Of a DNA stretch of 27,385 nt, positions 1 to 9,189 are shown piece by piece (position 1 is the first letter of the stretch; every line of letters begins with the position of its first letter). Location of the stretch: positions 1,648,666 to 1,676,050 of the forward strand of contig BFEA01000234.1 of NCBI GenBank assembly GCA_003427395.1, read 5' to 3'. The notes under the pieces are model-generated. The model was not told where the DNA came from. It worked only from the letters and a program-made list of their open reading frames with translations, and made no database searches. The DNA is from Chara braunii (Eukaryota > Streptophyta > Charophyceae > Charales > Characeae). The position numbers and the translations under genes were made by a program.

Positions 1-136
1 AAATTGAACAACTTTTGCCTCAGGGTCACATCAAAATTCTTCACCAAATTTAAAATAAAAAATAAAATTAAAAAATATATTTTTATTTTTTTTGGCCCGG
101 CCGGGCAAGTAACCCCGGGCCACTCTGGTAGCCTAG

Positions 137-442
137 AACTAAAGTGAAAACAAAAAGTATAAAGTGAAAAAATACGTGGGCGAGTACGTTTTGACACTGC
201 CATCTTTGGCGATTTTTAATTCTTATTTGGCTAAGCAAAATCACTTGAAAATTTACAGGCACGTACCTCACCTCATAGAGAACTCACAAAAACAAAATCA
301 GAAACAAATAATTATTTTCAGGCCCCGAAATAATTTTTGGCGGGGTCCAAACGCCGTCGGGTTCGGAATCCGTACGAGACCCTGAATGCCCATACATACG
401 GAGGTCTGCCCGGGGAACTCCGTACGTACGGGCTGGTGACCC

Positions 443-478
<36 letters not shown>

Positions 479-1083
479 TGCCTATATATATATATACAGG
501 GTAACCGACGTTCGGGACGGGCCGAATGCCCGAACCCGAACGCCCGAACGTATGGGACCCCTTCGGAATGCGTTCGGTCGTTAGGGCCGAACCGAAACAA
601 AAATATGTTATGGAGAAAAATAAACTAAACAAGATTTGCTCGGGCATTACGTCCGAATTCCTTACCACATTTGAAATAAAAATAAAATACAAAAAATAAA
701 TACTAATAATAAAAATAAATACTAATAATAAAAATAAATAAAAATAAAAAGAGAATTAAATTTAATTATTGCGCGAGCATGTTTTCGACACCACCATCTT
801 TGGCGATTTTTTATTTCTTTTAGGCATAGCTAAATGCACTGAAAATTTACAGATGTGTATTTCACATAATACAAAACCCACTAAAAAACGTTTAAAAAAT
901 AATAAAAATGTTTAGACCCCGAACTAAAGTTAAAACAAAAAGTAAAAAGTAAAAAAATACGTGGGCGAGCACGTTTTGACACCGCTATCTTTGGCGATTT
1001 TTAATTTTTATTGGGCTTGAAAATTTACAGGCATGTACCTCACGTCATAAAAAACTCACAAAAAAAAAATCAGAAAAAAATAA
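137..1083 (+). repeat. Three diverged copies of an AT-rich unit
   Basis: The same block occurs at about 137-300, 770-910 and 923-1083. Each copy has a GCGAG(T/C)A(C/T)GTTTT stretch, then CTTTGGCGATTTTT (starting at 204, 798 and 989), then GAAAATTTACAG, then a run of A-rich words ending in AACTCACAAAA or a decayed form. Copies 1 and 3 are closest and share AATACGTGGGCGAG. The spacing is uneven (594 and 191 bases), so this is not a regular tandem satellite. Because it lies just upstream of gag-like sequence it could be the U3 or leader of a retroelement, but no LTR pair or primer-binding site was found. Confidence 0.7.
446..496. repeat. AT dinucleotide repeats
   Basis: Two TA runs (446-474 and 483-496) are separated by GGGTTGCC. 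They sit inside a GC-richer island (340-600) built from CCGTACGTACGG and GCCCGAAC words. Confidence 0.9.
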
Positions 1084-1211
1084 TTATTGTGGTGTGATGT
1101 GATCACAACCAAATTGTGAGGCAGCCCTTCCACTGTATGAGAGGATTATTATACCCAACGCCTTTGCGTGGGTGAGATCCCACTCTTGCAGACTTTCTAG
1201 TCTTCCTTTAG

Positions 1212-1619
1212 GACCGCTTTGGCGCCCGTCACGACGCCACTGACGCTTTAGACCGCATCACACAGACCCGACGGTCTGGATCCTCTGCACCAGCTGACCT
1301 CGAGCGTCACATCCGGGTATTTGAAGACGTCCGCCTTATTTTTGATGAGACGTTCTTACCGGAGGTCACCGTCACCGACCGGTTCCTCGTCAGTCTCCCG
1401 ACTGACTACCGCTTGGAGTTATGGAGACGGTCATTCTCTTTCGTGGTACAGGTATACAAGGCTGCACGTCAGTGCCAGAGGATGTGCAGTCGTTTCTCAG
1501 TTGCCCCATCCTCTTCGCGGCAAGGCGCTACCTCCCAATCTCGCGATACCACCCAAGGCCACTCCTCTTTGGCTGGTCGTTTTCGTCGCCCCGCTCAGAC
1601 CGGAGCTCCCTCCTCCTGA
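1212..1619 (+). pseudogene. gag-like remnant of the Ty3/gypsy element
   Basis: One frame is open between a TAG at 1209 and a TGA at 1617. It reads as a soluble, charged segment (RVFEDVRLIFDE, then TDYRLELWRRSF) followed by a Ser/Arg/Gln-rich end, which fits a retrotransposon gag region. There is no CCHC knuckle. It is assigned to gag mainly because protease and RT follow on the same strand. A second short piece in another frame near 1850-1990 (ILYHLDDEIVPMADRLQIA) probably belongs to the same region. Confidence 0.45.
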
Positions 1620-2519
1620 CGCTACAATGCGCTCAAGCACGGCAACGACGACCCGACTAAGCTTCACCCTACTTTGGAGGACGCCCCCAAGTTGTGGCCA
1701 AGGAAAGGTACTCCTTTCGACACATGGGTAATATGGGTTTTGTCCATACTCAGTGTTAATTGGAGTTTGTCTCTAAGGAACAATTCCAATTCAGATCTCA
1801 GTTTCACTGCTTCGGATCATGGACCAGAAATTGCTACTAGAAAATCATCTGCGAGGATATCGAGATTCGGGATGTCATCCTGTACCACTTGGATGATGAG
1901 ATTGTCCCGATGGCCGACCGCTTGCAGATAGCGATATCTGTCTTGGTTTGTGCACGCAGTCGGGTTACTCAGGTTGGCGCCGCATGTTTCCCGTCCCTCA
2001 GATAGACCTCCGCAGTGTTTCATCCTTGCTCGTGGAGCTCTATCCCCTAAGGAGCGTGCAGCCCTCGAAGCCCGTTGCAGTTGCCTTCTATGACATCTAG
2101 ATGGACACACCTTCTCACGGTATCCATATCATGCTGCCCTCGATCGACACTATGCTGACATTTCTCGTCAGCGTCGATCGCAGTCCCCCCCGACCCCGCC
2201 CGGTCAGTCCCATCAAGCTAGCCACGGTGCAGTGAACCGCTCAGGTCTCGCATGTATCAGGCCTCCCGACCACCGAGTCATGGTTTGCCCCTTTAGCTAC
2301 CCCACGAGAGGACCCTCAGGACACGACAGACGCAGTTCTCTTTGCCCTGCCATCTGTCGGTGTACCGTCTGCCTCACAGCAGACCGCTTTACCTAATCGA
2401 GACTTCCGACGAGTCGCGCCATTCGCACAGCTCGTTGTGGCTTTCAGTTGATGACTCGTGACGACGTTGTGTCATCTCTCCTAGATTTAAGCATTCTTCA
2501 GGCCCGTTAGGAGCGACTC

Positions 2520-2930
2520 ATGGGAGACACGAACGCCCTGCGTCGTCTTCTCACTCTGCTCTCTGACCCTGATTGCACCCTCCTCATCATTCTTATACGC
2601 TTGAGGACATCTATGAGGGTGTATCGTGTTTTATGGGACTCCAACTCGCAGGGAGATTTCATTCACCCTCGCGTGGTTGAGGAAGCTCGTCTAGCTACCT
2701 TCACGTTTTTCTCTCCTATCTCTGTTACCCTCGGAGATGACAAGAACCAGCGTTTTTTCGATCATACGGTTCCCGACCTCCACTTTTGCCTCACATTCCA
2801 GCCACCAGATAGTACCCTGGCGCCTCGGTGCTTCCATTCATCCGCATACTTCGACGTGCTGGAAACTAGGTACGACTTTATCCTTGACACTCCTTGGTCT
2901 CGCCGGTTCCATGGTACAGAGGCCGAATGA
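2520..2930 (+). pseudogene. Retroviral-type aspartic protease remnant
   Basis: The open frame contains VLWDSNSQGDFIHPRVVEEA, which aligns with the family pattern (hydrophobic)-D-S/T-G-A-x-G-D-F-I-S around the catalytic aspartate (codon at 2637). It is followed by YFDVLETRYDFILDTPW, which matches the conserved ILGMPW-type block. The glycine after D-S is Asn here, so the active site is damaged. The frame ends at a TGA (2928-2930), after which related sequence (ETEAFVLKTKYGQTYRVPF) resumes. It lies between gag-like and RT sequence, as expected for Ty3/gypsy. Confidence 0.7.
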
Positions 2931-3431
2931 GAGACGGAGGCATTCGTTCTCAAAACGAAGTATGGTCAGACTTATCGAGTCCCCTTCATTGGAACCACGG
3001 GCAACACCCCTCCCGACCTACCTCACCTGGACTCTCTTTCCTCTGGTCCCATCCTGACATCACCTTGACTTCTCCTCGTCGGTTTGCTCACTTCATAAGA
3101 CAGGAGGACGTCACGTTCTACTTCGTGAACATCATGGATCTTCTTTGCTATGATCCACTCTGTCCCGAGGTTGAGCTCATCTCACTGGAGCCCGATCCCC
3201 CTGACCCTTCCTCCATCTTCGTTACTCTCATCTCTACATCCACCCCTCCCCCTCGACATCCCAGGTCCCTAATCTGTTCACTACCAAATCCACACATACG
3301 TCTTGTGCTGACGCAGATGTTGAGGAACTCACACGGTTCACGGCTGACTTAGAGTCCGCCGTTTGTGATTTGATTCGAGAGTACTGTACATTTTACCCCC
3401 GTATTTCTCATACAGCCGGATCCCTCTGATG

Positions 3432-3582
3432 CTTGGTGTTGATCATTCTATCCAGCTCGTATCTGACTACCGTGTCCATCATCAGGCACCCTACCAACTC
3501 CTGATTCCAGAGGTGGCGGAACTCAAGCGTCAGCTTGAGGAGCTTCTTCGACTGGGTTTAATTAAGCCTTGTAACTCCCCTT
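3432..3582 (+). pseudogene. N-terminal segment of Ty3/gypsy reverse transcriptase
   Basis: The frame reads DHSIQLVSDYRVHHQAPYQL, then ELKRQLEELLRLGLIKPCNS. This is the classic start of the gypsy RT domain, with fingers sequence just before the SPWGAPVLF block. A spacer-like piece in another frame (DADVEELTRFTADLESAVCD, about 3310-3430) precedes it. The frame stops at TAA 3582-3584, created by the insertion at 3583. The RT domain continues in the same frame after the insert, at 4002. Confidence 0.85.
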
Positions 3583-4001
3583 AACAACGATTTCTTTAAA
3601 AATGAATTGTTTTGTAAAAAGTGAATATAATGAAATGAGGTGCGACTAAAGCTACAGTCCGTAGTTAATATTTTGTTGATGAGATTGACATGTTTACTGA
3701 GTGTAAATATTCGAGGTAAAAACTTGACATTGTATTATATTTTGAGCACAGGCAACACGGGTGCATGACTGTCACATTAATTTTTCCTCATTGTTTTGTC
3801 GTTCCTTCAACTTTGCATTGCTATGAACATTGTTTCGTCCTTATTTTGCTTTGTCGTTATTTCGATTTGTTGTTATTTTGCTTTGTCGTTATTTTGCTTT
3901 GTTGTTATTTCGTGTATAATTTCCTCATTTCATTCTGTCATTTTATAGTTAAAAAAAAAAGTGAACATGAAAACAATTTCGCTTATAACGAAAACACCGT
4001 T
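3583..4001. mobile_element. 419-bp foldback element inserted in the RT domain
   Basis: The RT sequence breaks after the codons for NSP and resumes at WGAPVLF. The inserted piece is flanked by CCTT on both sides (3579-3582 and 4002-4005), which could be a 4-bp target duplication. Its two ends are imperfect inverted repeats of about 58-80 bp: AAC at the tip, GAATTGTTTT against its partner, and an exact 12-bp pair AATGAAATGAGG (3629-3640) with CCTCATTTCATT (3923-3934). The insert plus one CCTT is 423 bases, a multiple of three, so the flanking RT halves are in the same frame. It codes for nothing visible. It looks like a MITE-class non-autonomous DNA transposon of unknown superfamily. Confidence 0.75.
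3841..3912 (+). repeat. 16-bp tandem repeat inside the RT insert
   Basis: About 4.5 copies of a 16-bp unit, TTATTTTGCTTTGTCG, with variants TTATTTCGATTTGTTG and TTATTTTGCTTTGTTG. It lies in the 3' half of the 419-bp foldback element. Confidence 0.85.
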
Positions 4002-5069
4002 CCTTGGGGTGCACCCGTTCTCTTTGCTTGCAAAGCAGACGAAACTCTTCGCCTCTCCATTGACTACAACGGCGTTAACCATTACATGGCTAAGAACAAT
4101 TATCTCTTGCCTTGCGCGGATAAGCTGTTTGACCGTCTGGCAGACAACCTCTTCTTCACAAAGATCGATCTTCGTATTGGTTACCACTGGATCCTAGTTA
4201 CCATAAAGGATTGGTCGAACACCTCCCTTGGGTCGCGCTTCGGCCACTACGAATTCACGGTGATGTCATTCCGCCTCACCAATGGACCCGCCACGCTCTT
4301 CACGATGCACAAAGACAACTCAATTGTCCAAGTTTTTCTCACGAAGTTCAGACTCTCCCCTCGACAGACACGTTGGTGGAGTGATTTATCTGAGTTCAGT
4401 TTCACCACTCGGACAATCGAGTGTGAAACGAACCGCGTCGTCAGTGCCTTGTCTCGCCGTTCTGATAACAATCAGGAACCTATTCATCTTGTTGCCATCT
4501 TCATCAGAATCATCACCACTTTTGATTCATCGGTGATCGACAGATATCGCACTCAGTACCGACACTATCCGTATTATCGCGTCATCCTCGCGACACTGCG
4601 GAATGGCAAGATCGTTTCTTCACACTCCCTCGGTGAGAACAATCTTATGTACTGGCATGGCAGACCTGGTCAGCTAGAATCACGCATCTTCGTTCCTTCC
4701 ACTGGACAGCTCCGCGTCCAGGCCGTAGCAGAGTTCCATGACCAGGAAGTTGCCGATCATATGGGCTTCCACAAGACGTTGGCTCGTGTTTGTAGCCTAT
4801 ACATCTGGCCGAAGTCCAAGGACTTCGTCAAAACCTACATCCAGGAGTGTCCTACCTCTCAGGAGGTGAACAGTGCGAACCACCTTCCGTATGGGTTACT
4901 TCAGCCCCTACCCATACCTGAGGGTCGTTGGCAGTCAATCCCAATGGATTTCGTTGGTCCCCCTCTTTCACCCACTAAGCGTGATCACGATGCTATCTTG
5001 GTCGTTGTCGATCGCGTCACGAAGCCTGCATGTTTTGTCTCGTGCCACTATCGCATGAAGCGCTCGTGA
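4002..5069 (+). pseudogene. Ty3/gypsy RT (YxDD lost), RNase H end and integrase zinc finger
   Basis: One frame runs from WGAPVLFACKADETLRL (RT fingers) through FFTKIDLRIGYHW, which carries the first catalytic aspartate (codon 4167), and FGHYEFTVMSFRLTNGPA. The sequence then jumps, at about 4340-4356, straight to the last part of RNase H (ETNRVVSALSRR). The YxDD box, the thumb and most of RNase H are therefore missing although the frame stays open. The integrase N-terminal zinc finger follows (FHDQEVADHMGFHKTL and YIQECPTSQ). The last zinc cysteine is replaced by Ser. The first core aspartate is in PMDFVGPPL (codon 4947). The frame ends at TGA 5067-5069; a one-base shift continues the core in another frame. 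Confidence 0.9.
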
Positions 5070-5329
5070 GGTCACCAACATCGTGTTCGAACGAGTCATG
5101 AGAGATCACGACTTACCTCAGAGCATCATCCCCGACCGTGACTCGCGCTTTACTAACACATTTTGGCGACCCCTACACGAGATGTACGAATCCCAACTCC
5201 GTTTCTCATCGTCTTACCACCCTCAGATGGATGGTCGGACTGAGATCACCAATAAAACTCTCTGTAATATCCTCCAAAACGTTATGAGGGGTGACCAACA
5301 GTGGGACTTACACTTAGCCTGTGCGAAGA
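5070..5329 (+). pseudogene. Ty3/gypsy integrase core, second half
   Basis: In the +1 frame relative to the preceding segment, the sequence encodes VFERVMRDHDLPQSIIPDRD and later SYHPQMDGRTEITNKTL. These hold the second aspartate (codon 5134) and the glutamate (codon 5242) of the D,D-35-E integrase triad. The domain stops abruptly after QQWDLHLACAK at about 5329, where unrelated minus-strand LINE sequence begins. The C-terminal integrase domain and the 3' LTR are missing. Confidence 0.88.
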
Positions 5330-5334
5330 TTGGG

Positions 5335-6345
5335 GGCGAAGGGGGAAAGTGGGTTTTATGTGAGTCCAGTCCTTAAAGACCAGGCTATAATCCCTTGCTC
5401 CCTTCAATACTCGGTTACTGCTAGGGTCATCTCTACTCCATTCCACTTTTGCAATCCACCCTTCCCCATCCCCCCCCAACCATTCCTTACAGAAGTTAGT
5501 GATTGCTCGTTTCACATCCCCAATCTGTTGGAAGATATCCAGCTGGGGCTTCAAAGCAAGTCATCTACTCATAAATTCTAGCTTGACTTGCCATTGGATT
5601 TGTTCATGTACCTCTGCTCCCTCCACACATATTTTCTCCATGACCAATAGGCATCGCTGCCACCATAGTGCCCATAGTACGGCTCGCCTCCCCAACCTGT
5701 ACATGTTCTTTACGAAGGCCGTTTCTTCCTGCTGTGGCCAGTGCCCTATCAGGATCGCTTGCCAGGACCATGGCCAGGGGCTTGTCATACCCATTTTCCT
5801 CCACACCCTATTCCACCATCTCCTTGTAAATTGTGCGAGTGGGCATCGCATGAAGATGTGCTCTATTGTTTCCGCCTTCTTGCAGGATGGGAAATGTCTG
5901 AGACACTGCAAGCACCAAGGCAATGCTAACCCTGTCTGTTCCAAATCGGTATGGTCTAATAACCAGTCATTGGTTGGCAGACAACGGTGTACTATTTGCC
6001 ATTGCAGCGAGGTAACTTTAGCTGGTTTAGACTTCCAGTCCCGAAACCATTTTATTGGTGTAAGTTGGCGACGATCCACGTTAAGGTGCTTAGCCCAATG
6101 ACTGTATCTCTCAGATTGCGCTTGGGTCTCATCACTCGATATGTAGATTTAACTGTTAGTTTTTGTATCATGATCTGTTTAGAGGGAGGGCCTGTTGACG
6201 TTGGGAAGTTTCCCACTGCCACATCAGTGGGTCGAAGGCCAGCTCATGAATACTTTTCTGTGGCTGGAAGGCCATGTATTCCTTTCCGTCCTCTAGGACC
6301 CTAACTTGGTATAAGGCTTCCCTGTCCCTCCATTCGAAGGGAGCC
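5335..6345 (-). pseudogene. LINE C-terminal fragment with RT zinc-binding (zf-RVT) domain
   Basis: On the minus strand, the open segment 6079-5561 reads VHRCLPTNDWLL, then LPWCLQCLRHFPSCKK, then AETIEHIFMRCPLAQ. The Cys-x2-Cys, Cys and Glu-Thr-x-Glu-His-x4-Cys spacing (5843-5914) is that of the zf-RVT domain at the C-terminus of plant-type non-LTR reverse transcriptases. The same frame continues past one TGA (5561-5563) to about 5335 as a basic, Trp-rich tail. Upstream, a piece in another frame at about 6170-6345 (REALYQVRVLEDGKEYMAFQ) probably belongs to the same ORF, separated by stops. The RT palm domain itself is absent, so this is a 5'-truncated, decayed copy. Confidence 0.75.
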
Positions 6346-6360
6346 CGGCTACCTTTACCT

Positions 6361-6665
6361 TCTTTCTTCTTTTTTTTTTTTTCTTTTTTTTTCCCCTCAC
6401 CCCCCCCCCCTCCCACCAAAAAAGTTTTATTTTTTAATTTATTTTTTAATTTATTTTTCTTTTTATTTTTGTGGGGGTGGGAGGGGGTGTGTCTGGGAGT
6501 GTCCTCTGACACCCGCAACCTCCCCCCGGGGTTAGTTTCACAAGGGCCCCCCCGGAAGGTCCCCAAAAAGCCTCGCACGACCGTTTGTACGACCCGTATG
6601 AATGCCCAGGGGGCCATATGTACAGCCGTCCCTGGCGTACGGACGGGCCGTACCCGTCTGACGGG
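6361..6665. other. Homopolymer-rich and CGTACGG-rich spacer between two LINE fragments
   Basis: T/C-rich and A/T-rich tracts occupy 6361-6480, followed by a G-rich run to about 6492. Beyond this is GC-rich DNA with short palindromic words, including TACGGACGGGCCGTA near 6639-6653. No credible coding sequence was seen. The words TGAATGCCCA and GTACGA near 6580-6610 recall the GC island at 340-560. Confidence 0.6.
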
Positions 6666-7030
6666 ATGACATAGCTTGCCAGGAGAGCTTCCCCCACTGC
6701 AAGCGCCCAGAAACGATCGAGCACCTCTTCCTGCAATGCCCAACTGCAGTGGTGACTTGTCGAAGGTAGGACTGCATCTCGCGCCAACTAGATACGGGAA
6801 TGAAATGGCCCTGGGATTGTAGAGCACTCGTATTGCAGGCTTGACAACTCCCCCAGACCACGAGGTTCACTGAGAATCTGTTTGATCCAGTGTATAAGGC
6901 AGTAGGCCCTATGGTGGCAACGCTACAATGTAGAAAAGGTCTGGGTAGATGGAGCAGACGTTTCTGACACGATACGTCAGTTTATTCACATGGAACTCCT
7001 AGCCCATTTGGCTCAAATCAAAACCAAACT
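6665..7030 (+). pseudogene. Second LINE zf-RVT fragment, opposite orientation
   Basis: On the plus strand, codons from 6677 read CQESFPHCKRPETIEHLFLQ, then C (6737-6739). This lines up residue for residue with FPSCKKAETIEHIFMRC of the minus-strand LINE fragment at 5843-5914. A frameshift and stops follow. From 6906 another frame reads ALWWQRYNVEKVWVDGADV, matching ALWWQRCLLVMEKICVEGAEV of the minus copy. Two diverged members of one LINE family therefore sit tail to tail. The similarity fades after about 7030, where low-complexity sequence starts. Confidence 0.75.
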
Positions 7031-7136
7031 GGCACGCCTAACACAGCACCAACTTGAAGCTGCCTTGCTGCCCATCTGCATACTACCTTGCATTCCGCGA
7101 TCCTTGCTTGTGTGTTGTCACTGTTGTGTAGTGTAG

Positions 7137-7646
7137 CTGCTGTCTTGGTGTTGCCTTGTGCTTCACTGCACTGTTGCTGTGCTGCTTGTCCTCTTGCCTT
7201 GTCGCTCCTTGCAGTTGCTTTTGGCGTTGTGCAGTTGTGTTGCCTCAAAAGTGTTGCCTGGTGCTTCGCTGAGTTGCTGCCCGCTGCTATGTTCCGCTTG
7301 TGGACAGTCTTCCTTCAACAAGGGTCAAAGGGTTCAGGACCAAAACCATCAATACGAGCACTCCACAAATTGTCGATTGTTCAGCCTCCTGATGAGTCGG
7401 TGCAACTCCTAACGAAACAATCTATCATCAGCAGTTTTTATTTTTTTCAGTTTTTGGTCTTGGTACTTGTCTTGTCCAATGGTTGTTGTCATTTCCCTGC
7501 CTTACGAGCTTGTGTTGTCTGCCCTCCCGCCTCTCCCATGCCCGGTACCTATGTGTTGTCTCAAACGTTCCTACTTCTCTTCCATGCCCTCCAGTCTATG
7601 TGCCTGTTTGTGCAATCGTGTGCCTGTGCACACACACACACACACG

Positions 7647-7685
<39 letters not shown>

Positions 7686-7770
7686 TTGTGCAGTTGGTGA
7701 GCATTGCGGGGAGGCCCTTACTCACGGTGGTGCCCCGCAAGTCCCAAATCCACCCAGAACCCGGTCCCAG
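7137..7770. other. No gene seen: TTGCTG/TTGTC-rich low-complexity DNA with a CA repeat
   Basis: The stretch 7100-7320 is biased to TTGCTGTG, CTTGTCC and TTGCC words on the plus strand, which keeps reading frames open by chance. 7320-7620 is unassigned. A CA/GCAC microsatellite follows at 7629-7682. The frames here have no recognisable domain. Confidence 0.6.
7629..7682. repeat. CA microsatellite
   Basis: A (CA)n tract interrupted by ACGCACGC near 7644-7651. Confidence 0.95.
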
Positions 7771-7771
7771 G

Positions 7772-7823
7772 ACCTCCCCTTCTGCTTGGGGATCCTAGCT
7801 ATTTATAGCGTAGGTCATGGCAG
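7772..7823 (-). pseudogene. Scrap of an Hsp70-like gene
   Basis: About 43 of 52 bases match the intact Hsp70 gene of this window around 12039-12090, including the shared words TAGCTATTTATAGC and GGTCATGGCAG. On the minus strand it translates as AMTYAINS-stop-DPQAEGE, against AMTDAINSYTPEAEAE in the gene. Weaker similarity may extend to about 7853 (NRGPARA against DRGGAHA). The in-frame stop shows it is not functional. It suggests that a second, decayed member of this unusual Hsp70 subfamily once lay here. Confidence 0.55.
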
Positions 7824-7888
7824 TTCAAGCACGAGCAGGGCCTCTATTCATCTTAAGTGAAGGAAGTCAAAAGAAAGTCATTTTCTTT

Positions 7889-7950
7889 ACCAACGGACCT
7901 AGCTCAGTTAGTACACCCACAACCCATAAACTGCAGAATAAGAGCCTCCT
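7889..7950 (+). mobile_element. tRNA-derived SINE-like head
   Basis: ACCAACGGACCTAGCTCAGT is followed by TAGT, which matches the D-arm/A-box region of a tRNA gene (TRGYNNARNNGG). The same ACCAACGGnCCTAGCTCAGT words occur at 9990 and, on the minus strand, at about 17840-17867. No B box or pairing acceptor arm is visible here, so it is not a tRNA gene. Confidence 0.5.
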
Positions 7951-7953
7951 TCC

Positions 7954-8443
7954 ACACCACTTGAAAATACTTGCGTTTTAAGTGTGCACACTAAACAAGA
8001 AATGGTGATTAATTTACACTTACCGATTTATGGTTCCATGTTCACTTGAGGAAACCTTTGAACAGGATCTCTGCACTTGAAACCTAACTCCACGGCTTGC
8101 TGACCAATCCTGGACCAGGATCGCCTGCTGGACAAAGAGAAAAACCCAAAAAAGACCCCACTCGGAGTGCTGGCGGTATCCTATGGCACTTGAACTCAAG
8201 GTACCTCCGGGAGGTAAGTTGAAATCAAGGGCGGTTTTGGCTGTGTCGCCCTTGAGTCTCAAGGGTGTACCCTTGGGACCCAAAAAAGGGGAAACAAAGC
8301 GGATCGCTCTAATGTGGGGGTGGAACAACGATTTTTCGCTTCACTCTTTAACTCAAGTGGTGTGGAACGAGACCCAATTTAGAAACGGACCCAAGTTCGA
8401 AATTCAATCCTGATGAACGAGATGAATGCAATGATACAATACC
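7954..8443. other. No gene seen
   Basis: Unassigned mixed-composition DNA. It holds a short inverted repeat, GCCCTTGAGTCTCAAGGG, near 8250, followed by the related words TGTACCCTTGGGACC. The open frames are short and show no family motif. Confidence 0.5.
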
Positions 8444-9089
8444 TGGGGACCTGGGGTAAGTCAACACGATGATGATATCTGCATCACGTGCCCTTGTCTT
8501 TTTTTTTTTTTTTTTTTTTTTTTTTTCCAAAGGCTTTAACTTTCTCCTTTCTCTCAGTCTCCTGGGGGTGTGCTGTGCCCTCGCCTATTGCCGCTGACGG
8601 CATCGAGCATCAGTCAAACTGCTCCCTGGTCGGTGGTATTGACCATGACCAGCACTCAAACTGCTCACTCGTCCATCGCAGGGGCCGGGGCGAAACCTAA
8701 ACCCTAAACCCTTTTTTTCGCCTGAAGCCTAAACCCTTAATAGAGAAGCGCCCAGGCCAACCGAGGCCGTTGGTCATCGGGTTGGGTGAGCGCAACTCTT
8801 TGCTATTTTCTCTATATTTCGGACGGGGAACTTTACGAATCAGGGTGCCGGAAGATCTTTTCTTTTTCTTTGTCTTTTTTGTGGAACAATGCTCCAAATC
8901 TATTCATGGGGAGCAGCGCATAGTGGGAAATACCAGGGGAGAACAGGAGTCCCAATGGCATATAGAAATCCAGGGCCATTACCCTTCTCCCCCCATATAG
9001 AAATCCAGGGCCATTGGGCCATTGCCCGGCCTCGGCTGAGAATGACAAGAACATTCATGACTCATGAGAAAAAACTACTGAGCCATTCA
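8444..9089. repeat. 646-bp direct duplication, copy 1
   Basis: This segment recurs essentially base for base 746 bases downstream (9190-9835), including an identical 28-T run (8499-8526 and 9245-9272). After the match ends, the two copies continue as alignable but suddenly diverged sequence for about 65-75 bases and then both run into poly(A). Inside it are plant-type telomere-like words, a direct repeat of ATATAGAAATCCAGGGCCAT (about 8960 and 8995), and a motif shared with 20458-20540. Confidence 0.95.
8696..8713 (-). repeat. Short interstitial telomere-like tract (TTTAGGG type)
   Basis: CCTAAACCCTAAACCC followed by T7 is two units of the plant-type telomere repeat; a third CCTAAACCC lies about 20 bases on. 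The duplicate is at 9442-9459. It is too short to be a telomere. It may mark an old repair or retroelement 3' end. Confidence 0.6.
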
Positions 9090-9151
9090 TAAAATCCACA
9101 GGAAACATATGCAATACCAAAATACCAAAGTTGTACTCAGAAGGCCAAAGG

Positions 9152-9152
9152 G

Positions 9153-9188
<36 letters not shown>

Positions 9189-9189
9189 N
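9152..9189. other. Poly(A) tract ending in a single N: probable assembly join
   Basis: About 37 A residues end at one N (9189), directly followed by the second copy of the 646-bp duplication. A lone N between two near-identical sequences is what a scaffolder leaves when two overlapping contig ends are abutted rather than merged. Confidence 0.7.

Larger units (their letters stand above)
1200..5329 (+). mobile_element. Degenerate Ty3/gypsy retrotransposon body
   Basis: In order on the plus strand are a gag-like remnant, an aspartic protease, the N-terminal part of reverse transcriptase, the rest of RT fused to the end of RNase H, an integrase zinc finger and an integrase core. The order PR-RT-RH-IN is diagnostic of Ty3/gypsy (Metaviridae-type) elements. 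Several frameshifts, in-frame stops, a 419-bp insertion in RT (3583-4001) and an internal deletion of the RT catalytic box show that it is dead. The 3' end is cut off inside integrase at about 5329, where LINE sequence in the opposite orientation begins. No flanking LTRs could be identified. Confidence 0.9.

Noticed and set aside
1-1100. Intact LTR of the gypsy element
   Set aside because: No TG...CA-bounded direct repeat partner, primer-binding site or polypurine tract could be found in the window.
7088-7798. 236-codon frame over TTGCTG-rich and CA-repeat DNA
   Set aside because: Low-complexity translation ending in a His/Thr run; no domain and no coding-like composition.
8696-8735. True telomere or subtelomere
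   Set aside because: Only two to three units of the telomere-type repeat within ordinary repeat DNA.
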